From contig JAJPJA010000023.1 of NCBI GenBank assembly GCA_021324455.1, forward strand, positions 1 through 59,546: DNA of 59,546 bases, given 5' to 3'. Shown piece after piece: positions 8,033 to 15,706 of this stretch; positions within the stretch are counted from its first letter, which is position 1; every line of letters begins with the position of its first letter. Source of the stretch: Pseudomonadota bacterium (GTDB lineage: Bacteria; Desulfobacterota; Binatia; Binatales; Binataceae). Under the pieces are notes generated by a model. It was not told the DNA's origin, did not search any database, and saw nothing but the letters and a program-made list of their open reading frames with translations. Position numbers and translations under genes: made by a program.

Positions 8033-9244
8033 TCAACGGCGCCCGTGAAAGCCGCCAAATCCGCCGCCACCCCCGCGACGGCCCCATCCGCCCAGGCTGC
8101 TGAAACCGCGGTCGCTGGCCAGACGGGCATCGCCGCCGCGCCCGAAATCGCCGAACGCGCCGCGATTCTGCAAGCCGTCGGAGGCGTGCTGATCGTAGCC
8201 GCGGTAGTTGTTCACCCCGCCCTTGTCCCACGACTGGCTGCCGTTTTGGCGATAGCCGTTATTGGCCGTCGGATGCTGATTGTTCCAGTTGCCGGAGTTG
8301 TGATTGTAGGGATTGTTCTGGTTGTAGCGGTTGTAGGGACTATTCGGATTGTTCTTGCCGTACAGCGAATGATTATACGGATTGTTCGGGTTGTACGGAT
8401 GATACGGATTGTAGGGGTGATACGGATTGTAAGGGTTATAGGGATGGTAGGGGTTGTACGGACCCCAGCGGTTGGGACCCCAGACGTTGTTGTGGGCGAC
8501 GTAAACGTTGTTGTTGTAGGTAACGCTGCCCCCGCCCCAGTTGCATCCCCAGGCGCTCCCCGCCATTGCTCCCACCGCCACGCCCGCGCCGAAGCCCAGC
8601 AGCGCGCTCGCCATCATGTCGGTCGACGTGTAGCCCGGATAGACCTGGGTGGGCGCGCCGTACACCACGGTCGGGTTGTACGCCGGTACGTACACCACCT
8701 GCGGGTTGGAGGGCTGGACGATGATAGTCTGGGTGCCGCCTTCACCGCTTTGTACCGTGACGGTCTGCTGCGGCGTGGTCTTGAGCGTCCCGGCCTGGTA
8801 GGCGCGCGCGCGCATCGTCTGCACCGCCTGCATCACGCCCTTGGAGTCATTGTAATAGGCCTCGCCCAGCGCCGAGGTCCACGACAGGTTCTGATCCATG
8901 TTGTGCAGGATCGAAGGAAACCGCGTCAGGGCCATGATGCTGGGGTCCCAGTCCTGTTTGGCAGCGGCGCTGGAGAGCTGGTCCGGGGTCATCGAGCTGT
9001 TCTGCTGGACAAAGCGGTCCGCCTCTACAATTTGGGTGGGAAACTGCGAGGCGGTGAGGATCTGGGCGACCAGCGGATCCGGGTACAGCGCGATCGGCGC
9101 GACCAGTTGCTGGAGCTGCGCCTGGGTCGGGCGGGTGGACGCGGCCGGCTCCTGGGCTGCCGCGACCGAAATATAGGCCGCGACGAGAGCTATCGCCGCA
9201 ACGGTGCTCCGCCAACGCTTGCTTGTTCCGCTAATCGCACTCAC
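8033..9244 (-). CDS. DUF3300 protein with Asn-Pro-Tyr repeat tract
   Basis: This exported 403-residue protein has a signal peptide (residues 1-30) and a DUF3300 domain (about 38-215: QLVAPIALYPDPLVAQIL, DWDPSIMALTRFP and NPQVVYVPAYNP motifs). A Gly/Ala-rich hydrophobic segment (about 225-245) may be a membrane or glycine-zipper element. Residues about 265-335 are dominated by NPY/HPY/NNPY units, followed by a Gly/Arg-rich tail. The tract is low complexity and probably extended or matrix-forming. The downstream partner is DUF2950. Function is not known for either family; a cell-envelope role is inferred from the signal peptides. Confidence 0.88.
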   Translation of the reverse strand: MSAISGTSKRWRSTVAAIALVAAYISVAAAQEPAASTRPTQAQLQQLVAPIALYPDPLVAQILTASQFPTQIVEADRFVQQNSSMTPDQLSSAAAKQDWDPSIMALTRFPSILHNMDQNLSWTSALGEAYYNDSKGVMQAVQTMRARAYQAGTLKTTPQQTVTVQSGEGGTQTIIVQPSNPQVVYVPAYNPTVVYGAPTQVYPGYTSTDMMASALLGFGAGVAVGAMAGSAWGCNWGGGSVTYNNNVYVAHNNVWGPNRWGPYNPYHPYNPYNPYHPYNPYHPYNPNNPYNHSLYGKNNPNSPYNRYNQNNPYNHNSGNWNNQHPTANNGYRQNGSQSWDKGGVNNYRGYDQHASDGLQNRGAFGDFGRGGDARLASDRGFSSLGGWGRRGGGGGFGGFHGRR

Positions 9245-9340
9245 AGCAGTCCTCCGGCAAAGATGCGCATTGGTGAAGCATCGTACGCCAATGACGCATA
9301 ATTTGCCAAATGGAAGGCTTCAGACCGAGCCTGCGCCAAA

Positions 9341-10105
9341 TCAGCCGAAGCCGTTGTTCTTGCCCCCGGTGATGGCCAGTGTGGTGCCGGTGATGAACGA
9401 CGCCGCGTCCGAGGCCAAAAACATACAGGGGAAGGCGATTTCTTCCACTTTGCCGAAACGGCGCAGCGCGATATGCCGCGTGGCGCGCGGATCCAGCCAT
9501 AGCGGATTTTCCGTTTCGGTGACGATTTTGCCCGGAATCACGCAGTTGACGCGGATACCCTTTGGCCCCCATTCGGAGGCGTGCGACAGAGTCAGATTGA
9601 TGACACCGGCTTTGGCGGCGGCGTAATGCGGCATTTCCGACCATCCCTCAAGCGCCGATTCCGACGAAACGTTGATGATACAGCCGCCCCCGCCCTGCGC
9701 GATGAACTGCGCCGCCGCCGCTTTGGAGCAGTAGAAAGTGCCGTCCAGATTGATCCCCACGATGGTACGCCAGCCGTTGGGCGACAGCTTGGGCGTGGAG
9801 GTCGGGAAGCCGGCGCCGGCGTTGTTGATGAGCACGTCGAGGCGGCCGAAATGCCGCACCGCTTCGGCCACCATCGCGTCGCAGGCGGCCGGTTCGCGCA
9901 CGTCGCATACCGTCATCTCGCATTGGCCGCCGGCGGCGCGAATCTGCTCGCGCATCTTGCGCAGATTGGCTTCGTTGCGGCTGGCGATCAGCACCGGGGC
10001 GCCGCGGGTCGCGAACTCGCGCGCGATCGAAGCGCCGATGCCGGTGGCGCCTCCGGTTATGATGGTGACCTTGCCGTCGACGCTGAAGGGGATGTTGGGA
10101 TCCAT
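9341..10105 (-). CDS. Short-chain dehydrogenase/reductase (SDR)
   Basis: This classical SDR of 254 residues has TGGATGIG nucleotide-binding loop near residue 17, NNAG near 90, an active-site Ser in INVSSES and the YxxxK pair in HYAAAKAG. The C-terminal GxTLAITGGK segment is typical. It would oxidise or reduce a hydroxyl/keto group with NAD(P). The start at 10105 has an AAAGGAC ribosome site; an upstream extension of 32 codons lacks SDR features. It stands alone on the minus strand between envelope-protein genes, so the substrate cannot be inferred from operon partners. Confidence 0.92.
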   Translation of the reverse strand: MDPNIPFSVDGKVTIITGGATGIGASIAREFATRGAPVLIASRNEANLRKMREQIRAAGGQCEMTVCDVREPAACDAMVAEAVRHFGRLDVLINNAGAGFPTSTPKLSPNGWRTIVGINLDGTFYCSKAAAAQFIAQGGGGCIINVSSESALEGWSEMPHYAAAKAGVINLTLSHASEWGPKGIRVNCVIPGKIVTETENPLWLDPRATRHIALRRFGKVEEIAFPCMFLASDAASFITGTTLAITGGKNNGFG

Positions 10106-10245
10106 ATTTATGTCCTTTGAACTTGCCGCGGCGGCTGCACAGCTGCCGGATGGTTGCAAGCGCCGCTGGCAGTGTAGCTCAATTGCGGCTCCCGGTGTCA
10201 TCCGAGGCTGCGATTTGCTGCCTGCGGCGGGAGCAGAGGAGACCG

Positions 10246-10737
10246 TCAGTAATCGCTCAACTCAAGGCTCATCGACGCGATTCCGGCCCCGACGTATAGC
10301 CCGGTGTTGCCGATCAGGCTGAGCGGCTGCAGCGCGATGGAGTTGCGAAATCCGCCGGTCATCACGTTGACGCCCCCGCCGACCAGCGCGGCCGCCTGAG
10401 CGCTGGCGCCAAAGTAATTGCCGGCCAGGGCGCCCGGTCCCGACGCGCTGTTTGGCGCCACTACCGCCCACACAATCTCGCACGCCCCGATGTATCCGAT
10501 GTCGATTCCGATTTTGGAAATCGTGCCGGTGTATTCTTCGCGATGGCCGCTGCCGGGCGCGTACTTGCATTCCATGGTGCGGGTCGAACCGAAAATCCAG
10601 CCGAAGCCGGGCGCCACCGTGCAGGTCAGCAACCCGGTTTTCACCCCCTGGGCCATCGCGGAAGGAGCCAGCGCACCGGCGCCGGAAAAGATCGTGAAGG
10701 CGAGGGCGGCAAAAAGAATCAATCGCAGATTCCGCAT
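10246..10737 (-). CDS. DUF992 family exported protein
   Basis: This is a 163-residue protein with a signal peptide ending near AMAQ and a single DUF992 domain. The typical features are KTGLLTCTVAPGFGWIFGSTR, CKYAP, EEYTGTISKIGIDIGY, then a Gly/Ala-rich hydrophobic segment (GALAGNYFGASAQAAALVGGG) and the closing SIALQPLSLIGNTGL. The family is found in periplasmic or envelope proteins and has no assigned function. The start at 10737 removes a 12-residue upstream extension that precedes the signal peptide. It is divergent from the beta-helix gene at 10918. Confidence 0.87.
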   Translation of the reverse strand: MRNLRLILFAALAFTIFSGAGALAPSAMAQGVKTGLLTCTVAPGFGWIFGSTRTMECKYAPGSGHREEYTGTISKIGIDIGYIGACEIVWAVVAPNSASGPGALAGNYFGASAQAAALVGGGVNVMTGGFRNSIALQPLSLIGNTGLYVGAGIASMSLELSDY

Positions 10738-10814
10738 CCGCCAAACAATAGGAAGAAAAATATGGCGGTACAAGTCTTTGCGTCTGTGCCACGATTCAAG
10801 CCTTTTTTATCCAA

Positions 10815-10858
10815 GGTCTGGCCATAAATATTGGTGGTTTGCTTTTTTTGGCCAGATC
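10815..10858. repeat. Inverted repeat in divergent intergenic region
   Basis: GGTCTGGCCA (10815-10824) and TGGCCAGATC (10849-10858) are complementary at 9 of 10 positions with a 24-base AT-rich spacer. The spacer carries a T-run. It sits between the divergent DUF992 gene and the first beta-helix gene, so it could be an operator or a hairpin in the leader. Confidence 0.35.
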
Positions 10859-10917
10859 AATACTGTTCCGCGTGATTCCCGGCCTCACTGCGCAGCTGAA
10901 AGGCCCAAGGAGAGTAC

Positions 10918-11994
10918 ATGCTCGAAAGAGGAAGATTTGGAATACGAATGGCGTGGCGGAAATCCGCTGCTTTCATGCCCATGATCGCGGCCCTCCTTCT
11001 CGCACCCGGTGCGCCGCACCTTACCCCGGCCGACGCCGCCTCCTGCCCTAATCTGATTAGCGCCTGCGGATGCGTAATTGCGTCGCCCGGCATCTACCTC
11101 GCCGCCAACACTTTGGTGGCCAGCGCCAGCAACCAGACCTGTATCGAGATTACTTCAAGGGCCAGCGGCGCGATTCTCAATCTCAACGGCTTCAACATGT
11201 TTGGCAGCGACGGCACCGGTACCGGAATCCTGATCGATAAGGGCGCCAGCCGCGTCATCGTCGAGGGCGGAATCGAAAGCGGCAGCGGAACGGCGATGGC
11301 GCACGATGGCGGTCCGGCCGAAGGTCCGCCCTGCGGTGCGGCGGTTGCCGGTCAGGCGCAGGTGTCGCGCTGGAACATCGGCATCGAGGATGACGGCGAT
11401 GACGCGATCATAGCCCTGTTCTCGAGTGTCGGCGGGGTATTCGCGCTGCCCCGTCCGACGCCGGGCAATACCAGCGCCGGAGTGATGTTGAACGGCGTTC
11501 GGAACAGTTTCGTGGGCGACCTGCAGGCGGATTACAACCAGAGCGGATTAGTCGTGCGGGACAGCACCGATGTTTCCATTGCCAATTTCACCTCCTGTTT
11601 TAACACCGTCGACGGACTCGACCTGGTTTCTGCCATCGGCACTACGGTGGGTCCGGGCGGCTGCGAATCCAACGGCAGGTATGGCGTCCATCTGGTGGCC
11701 GCGTCGCGCACCACGATTCATGACAGCAACGGCAACATGCAAAACGGCGACACCGGGATCGTGCTTGAGCCCGGCAGCAATCAGAACCACATCTCCAACG
11801 CCGGCGCTCCGCGCAACGCCAAAGCGGGTCTCCTCATTGCGCGCGGCAGCACGGACAACGTCATCACCGTAACCCACAACGAAGACAACGGCAATCCGCA
11901 CAGCGACATGATCGATCTCAATCCCGGCTGCGATCACAACACCTGGTACAACAACGTCGGCGATCACGACCCGGCACAGAGTTGCATCAGGTGA
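10918..11994 (+). CDS. Exported right-handed beta-helix protein, copy 1
   Basis: The 358-residue product starts at an ATG with a strong AAGGAGAG ribosome site and has a signal peptide of about 40 residues. The mature start is Cys-rich (SCPNLISACGCVI). The rest is a series of parallel beta-helix coils with repeating VI-V-N/D turns (for example RVIVEGG, SFVGDLQADYNQSGLVVRDST, VSIANFTSCFNTVDGLDLV and DNVITVTHNEDNG). Such folds bind or cleave polysaccharide or act as surface modules; no lyase active site was identified. The gene at 12071 is a clear paralogue with the same order of motifs (WNIGIEDD, then NxWYNN near the end). Confidence 0.8.
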   Translation: MLERGRFGIRMAWRKSAAFMPMIAALLLAPGAPHLTPADAASCPNLISACGCVIASPGIYLAANTLVASASNQTCIEITSRASGAILNLNGFNMFGSDGTGTGILIDKGASRVIVEGGIESGSGTAMAHDGGPAEGPPCGAAVAGQAQVSRWNIGIEDDGDDAIIALFSSVGGVFALPRPTPGNTSAGVMLNGVRNSFVGDLQADYNQSGLVVRDSTDVSIANFTSCFNTVDGLDLVSAIGTTVGPGGCESNGRYGVHLVAASRTTIHDSNGNMQNGDTGIVLEPGSNQNHISNAGAPRNAKAGLLIARGSTDNVITVTHNEDNGNPHSDMIDLNPGCDHNTWYNNVGDHDPAQSCIR

Positions 11995-12070
11995 GCCCGG
12001 AGCAAAGACACAGGCTCATCTTTGCCGCGGCTGATACGGACACAAACGCTCTCAGCTTAAGGAGAAGCAT

Positions 12071-13150
12071 ATGCAATCGATAAACAGTCCCGCACGCCAA
12101 CGGCTGACACGGGTGGTCGTGGGCGCGGCGCTCGGTTTCGCGATCGCGATGGCGGCGGACGCGGCGGCGGATCCGTCCCCGTGTCCTGATGTGATCACGT
12201 CCTGCGGCTGCAGGATTACGAAATCGCAAATCTATACGGTCGGGAACGACCTGAGCGCCGCTCAGACCTCCGAGCCCAACTGTATCGAGATTGCCAAAGA
12301 CCACGCGATCCTGAATACGGAGGGTTGGGCGCTGCTGGGCAACGGCAGCACCGGCGTGGGTATCCTGATCCGCCCCGGCGCCGACCACGTGATTGTCGAG
12401 GGCGGCGAAGAGGCCGACAACAACCCGCCCATCAATCCTTCAGGTGGGACTCCGGCCGATTCGCCGGCGATCGATTCCCATCCGCCCCAGTCCACCGTCG
12501 CACTGTGGAACATAGGCATCGAGGATGACGCCGATGACGCCACTATCCTGCTCTTTGCCAATATCGGGGGCAGCTTCTTTCAGCAGGACCAGGGCAATAT
12601 CACCGGCGGGGTTTTGCTCCGAGGCGTCAAACACAGCGTAATCGGGGATTTCCGCGCCAATTTCAACGGCCAGTTCGGAGTGATGCTCGACCATTGCTCC
12701 CACATCCAGATCAATAATATCGCCACCGTGATGAACGGGCAGAACGGCCTGGTGCTGGACAGGTCGGACAATAACCGTATCGGACCGGCCACCGCGGGCG
12801 GCAACAGCAAGCTGGGCACATGGCTGTTCGTGTCGTCCGACAACGTGATCCACGATGACGCCAGTGCGGGAAATTCCGGTACCGGAACGGTGCTGGGCTG
12901 CAGTCCCGACACGAAGAATTGCCCCGGCAACGAGCGCAGCAATCACAACCGGATCGTCAACAGCGCCGCCGCCGGCAATAAGAACGCGGGGGTCGTGATC
13001 CGCAAGCACAGCGAATCCAATACCGTCACCGTCAATCACAATGACGGCAACGGCGGCAAGAAGATGGACATGGTGGACGAGAACAACAAGTGCGACAGCA
13101 ACATCTGGTACAACAACACCGGGCAGGGGAATCAGTCCTGCATCCACTGA
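12071..13150 (+). CDS. Exported right-handed beta-helix protein, copy 2
   Basis: This 359-residue paralogue lies 76 bp downstream of copy 1, with its own AAGGAGA ribosome site. It shares the signal peptide, the N-terminal CPDVITSCGCRI block, the ILNTEGWALLG strand, the VALWNIGIEDDADDATILLFANIGG block and the C-terminal CDSNIWYNNTG. In the same places copy 1 has ISACGCVI, WNIGIEDDGDDAIIALFSSVGG and CDHNTWYNNVG. Parallel beta-helix coils fill about residues 70-340. The conserved WNIGIEDD block after an acidic loop is unusual for generic beta-helix proteins. They probably arose by tandem duplication and are co-transcribed. Confidence 0.8.
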   Translation: MQSINSPARQRLTRVVVGAALGFAIAMAADAAADPSPCPDVITSCGCRITKSQIYTVGNDLSAAQTSEPNCIEIAKDHAILNTEGWALLGNGSTGVGILIRPGADHVIVEGGEEADNNPPINPSGGTPADSPAIDSHPPQSTVALWNIGIEDDADDATILLFANIGGSFFQQDQGNITGGVLLRGVKHSVIGDFRANFNGQFGVMLDHCSHIQINNIATVMNGQNGLVLDRSDNNRIGPATAGGNSKLGTWLFVSSDNVIHDDASAGNSGTGTVLGCSPDTKNCPGNERSNHNRIVNSAAAGNKNAGVVIRKHSESNTVTVNHNDGNGGKKMDMVDENNKCDSNIWYNNTGQGNQSCIH

Positions 13151-13312
13151 GGCGCAGGACTCGCTCGTGGCGGCCGCGCCGGGGACGGGCGTCCTGCCCG
13201 ATCATTTTCCTGCGCTCTGTTTTTTACTTCGCGCAGCGGCGCGGCAAGCCGCCCGCATGCCCCCGGTTGGCAAAATCCAGGGCTGCTGGAAAAAAGCCGG
13301 AATGCCAGCCCG

Positions 13313-14158
13313 TTATTGTTTGGGCACGGGCTTGCGCGGCGCCATCCTCACGCCCGGGAACAAGGTCCAGCTGTCGTCCTCGTGCTTCCATCCGCCGGCC
13401 GCCCAGGTTCCACCGTCCACGAACAGGGTGATGCCGGTGACGTAAGAGGACAGGTCGGAGGCGAGGAACACCGCCGCGCCGCCGACTTCCTCCACTTTGC
13501 CCAGCCGTCCCAGCGGAATGGCGCTGCGCACCGCGGCCTGATTCTCGGGCTTGCGCAGCTCGGTTGCGATACCGGTATCGATCACGTCGGGCGCGATCGA
13601 ATTGATGCGGATACCGTAGTCGCCGAACTCCAGCGCTCCGGTCTTGGCAAAGTTGTCCATCCCCGCCTTGCACGCGCCGTAGATTGAGTAGCCCGGAACG
13701 GCGCGGCTGCCTTCGATGCTGGATATGTTGATGATCGAGCCGCGCCGCTTGCCGGCGATCATCGCGCGCACGACCGCGTCGGTGCAGTGAACCATCCCCA
13801 TCAGGTTCAGATCGACCGCCCGGCGCCATCGATCGGGACCCATTTCGAGGAACGGATGCGGGATCTGGCCGCCGGCGTTGTTGACCAGTATATCGACGCC
13901 GCCCAACTCCCTGACCGTGCGATCGACCATCGCCTTGACCTGATCGAAATCCTTGACGTCGGTCTGGATAGCGAGCCCCTTGCGCCCCAGCGCCCGGATC
14001 TCGGCGGCGGCGCTCTCAGCCAGCGCCGCATTGCGGTCCGCGATCACGACATGGGCGCCGAAACGCGCGAAGGTCAGCGCGATACCTTTGCCGATTCCCT
14101 GGCCGCCGCCGGTGATGATTGCAACCTTGTCCGTCAAAAGCGCGCTGGATGGATCCAT
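13313..14158 (-). CDS. Short-chain dehydrogenase/reductase (SDR)
   Basis: This classical SDR of 281 residues has TGGGQGIG near residue 17, NNAGG near 95, the catalytic Ser in INISSIEGS and the pair in YSIYGACKAG (Y and K four apart). The product has a C-terminal extension of about 30 residues (KHEDDSWTLFPG and a Pro/Lys-rich tail) beyond the usual DGGT end of SDRs. The start at 14158 follows a GGGAGAGG ribosome site. It lies about 140 bp downstream of an alcohol dehydrogenase on the same strand, so the two may work on one alcohol/ketone series. Confidence 0.92.
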   Translation of the reverse strand: MDPSSALLTDKVAIITGGGQGIGKGIALTFARFGAHVVIADRNAALAESAAAEIRALGRKGLAIQTDVKDFDQVKAMVDRTVRELGGVDILVNNAGGQIPHPFLEMGPDRWRRAVDLNLMGMVHCTDAVVRAMIAGKRRGSIINISSIEGSRAVPGYSIYGACKAGMDNFAKTGALEFGDYGIRINSIAPDVIDTGIATELRKPENQAAVRSAIPLGRLGKVEEVGGAAVFLASDLSSYVTGITLFVDGGTWAAGGWKHEDDSWTLFPGVRMAPRKPVPKQ

Positions 14159-14298
14159 TGAAACCTCTCCCTGGTGTTCTTGCGTTGCTGAAAAAGGCCT
14201 TTGCCCGCAGGCCGCTGCGCGGGCAAATCGACCCGCCGCCTCCCGTGCGCGCGCGGGCGTCCACGCGCGCACAGGAGGCGAATTCAAAGGCGCTTGAT

Positions 14299-15402
14299 TC
14301 AGCCGTTGGGCAGCAGAACCGTACGCACAACCTCGCCGCCTTCCATGTCATGGAACGCCTTGTCGACGTCGGCCAGCGATCCGTGCTGGCTGACCATGTC
14401 GTCGAGGTTGAGCAATCCGCGCTTGTACAGGCTGACGATATAGCCGAGGTCGATGGCGTTGCTGGAGTAATTGAGATGATGACCGCGGACGATGCGCTCG
14501 GCGGCGGTGATGAAATACACCGGGAGATCGTCGAGCACGTCGCCGTCCCTGCCCACGCCGACGAAGGTTGCGGTGCCGCGCGGCGCCAGGCATAGCACGG
14601 TCTGGGTCTGGGTCTTCTTGTTGCCGATGGCTTCGAAGGAATATTCCACGCCGCCGTCGGTCAGTTCGCGAATCGCCTCGACCGGATCGGTTTTTTTCGC
14701 GTTGATGACGTCGGTGGCGCCGAACTTCTTCGCCATCTCCAGCTTCTTGTCGAAAACGTCGACGGCGATGATCTGGCGCGCGCCCGCGATCCTGGCGCCC
14801 TGGATGGCCGACCCGCCGACGCCGCCCGCGCCGAACACCGCCACGGTCGCGCCCGGTGGGATTTTGGCCGTGGTGAGCGCCGCGCCCAACCCGGTGGTAA
14901 CGCCGCATCCGATCAGCGCCATCCGATCCAGCGGCAGGTCGTCGTCGATCTTGACCAGCGCGGTCTCGTCCACGATCGCCGCCTGGGCAAAGCCGCCCGG
15001 ACCGCCGCCGATACCGCCGATGAATTTACCCTTCCAGGTCGTGGGCGGCTCATGCGGCTCGCGGCGCGTGTAACGTCCGCGATTGACGCAGCGGAAGTAC
15101 TTGCCGCTCATACACCATTTGCACTTGCCGCAGACCCCCGATCCGCCGCGGATAACGTGGTCGCCCGGTTTGACCATGGTGACTTCGGGACCAACCTCCT
15201 CGACGATTCCGGCCATCTCGTGGCCGAGGATCATCGGCGGGCGGAAATCGGCGGCGCGCGCTCCGGTCCATACCAGCAGGTCGCTGTGGCAGACGCCGCA
15301 CGCGGTGATTTTGAACCTGACTTCGGTGCGTTTGGGATGGTCGATGGTCACTTCTTCGACGGAATGGGGACCACCCGGAACCTGGTATATCGCGGCTTTC
15401 AT
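14299..15402 (-). CDS. Zinc-dependent alcohol dehydrogenase
   Basis: The product is a 367-residue medium-chain dehydrogenase (MDR). Catalytic-zinc ligands are Cys38 (GVCHSD), His61 and Glu62 (GHE) and a Cys near 175 (IGCGVTTG). The structural zinc site is Cys91, Cys94, Cys97 and Cys105 (CGKCKWC, then FRC). The NAD-binding loop is GAGGVGGSA. An insertion of about 20 residues after the structural zinc site is Gly- and Pro-rich. It would interconvert a primary or secondary alcohol and its carbonyl. The start at 15402 has a near-perfect AAGGAGG site. It faces the double CoA-transferase across a 304-bp divergent region. Confidence 0.93.
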   Translation of the reverse strand: MKAAIYQVPGGPHSVEEVTIDHPKRTEVRFKITACGVCHSDLLVWTGARAADFRPPMILGHEMAGIVEEVGPEVTMVKPGDHVIRGGSGVCGKCKWCMSGKYFRCVNRGRYTRREPHEPPTTWKGKFIGGIGGGPGGFAQAAIVDETALVKIDDDLPLDRMALIGCGVTTGLGAALTTAKIPPGATVAVFGAGGVGGSAIQGARIAGARQIIAVDVFDKKLEMAKKFGATDVINAKKTDPVEAIRELTDGGVEYSFEAIGNKKTQTQTVLCLAPRGTATFVGVGRDGDVLDDLPVYFITAAERIVRGHHLNYSSNAIDLGYIVSLYKRGLLNLDDMVSQHGSLADVDKAFHDMEGGEVVRTVLLPNG

Positions 15403-15706
15403 TTTTTCCTCCTTGATGGCGGCGAAGGCGAGACTCGCTTGCGAATGCCGGCGGCGCCTGAAATGCACGCATACAACAATTTGCGCGCGCCGGTAAAGCC
15501 GGATGCGTTCGCCGCGCCACAAGACTGCTCGCCGCCGCTCAAACCGATCCTCGCCCGACGGGCGTCGCCGACCGCAATGCCGAACGCGTGCGGGCAAACG
15601 GCGGCGCCGCCGGTGTCAATTCCAATCGACGGTCTTTCCAAACCGCCTGGGTTGACATCGCGGCGGCGTAAGGCGAAAACCAGCTTAACGCAGGGAGGAC
15701 CCACCC
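15403..15706. other. Divergent intergenic region, 304 bp
   Basis: The stretch separates the alcohol dehydrogenase (minus) from the double CoA-transferase (plus). It holds the ribosome sites of both genes at its edges (AAGGAGG on the minus strand; GGGAGGA before the GTG at 15707). I could not pick out a convincing promoter or operator, and no open frame in it looks real. Confidence 0.5.

Noticed and set aside
8380..8460. Short repeated units that look like a repeat array
   Set aside because: These are codons of the Asn-Pro-Tyr tract in the DUF3300 gene, not a CRISPR array; units are short, variable and in frame.
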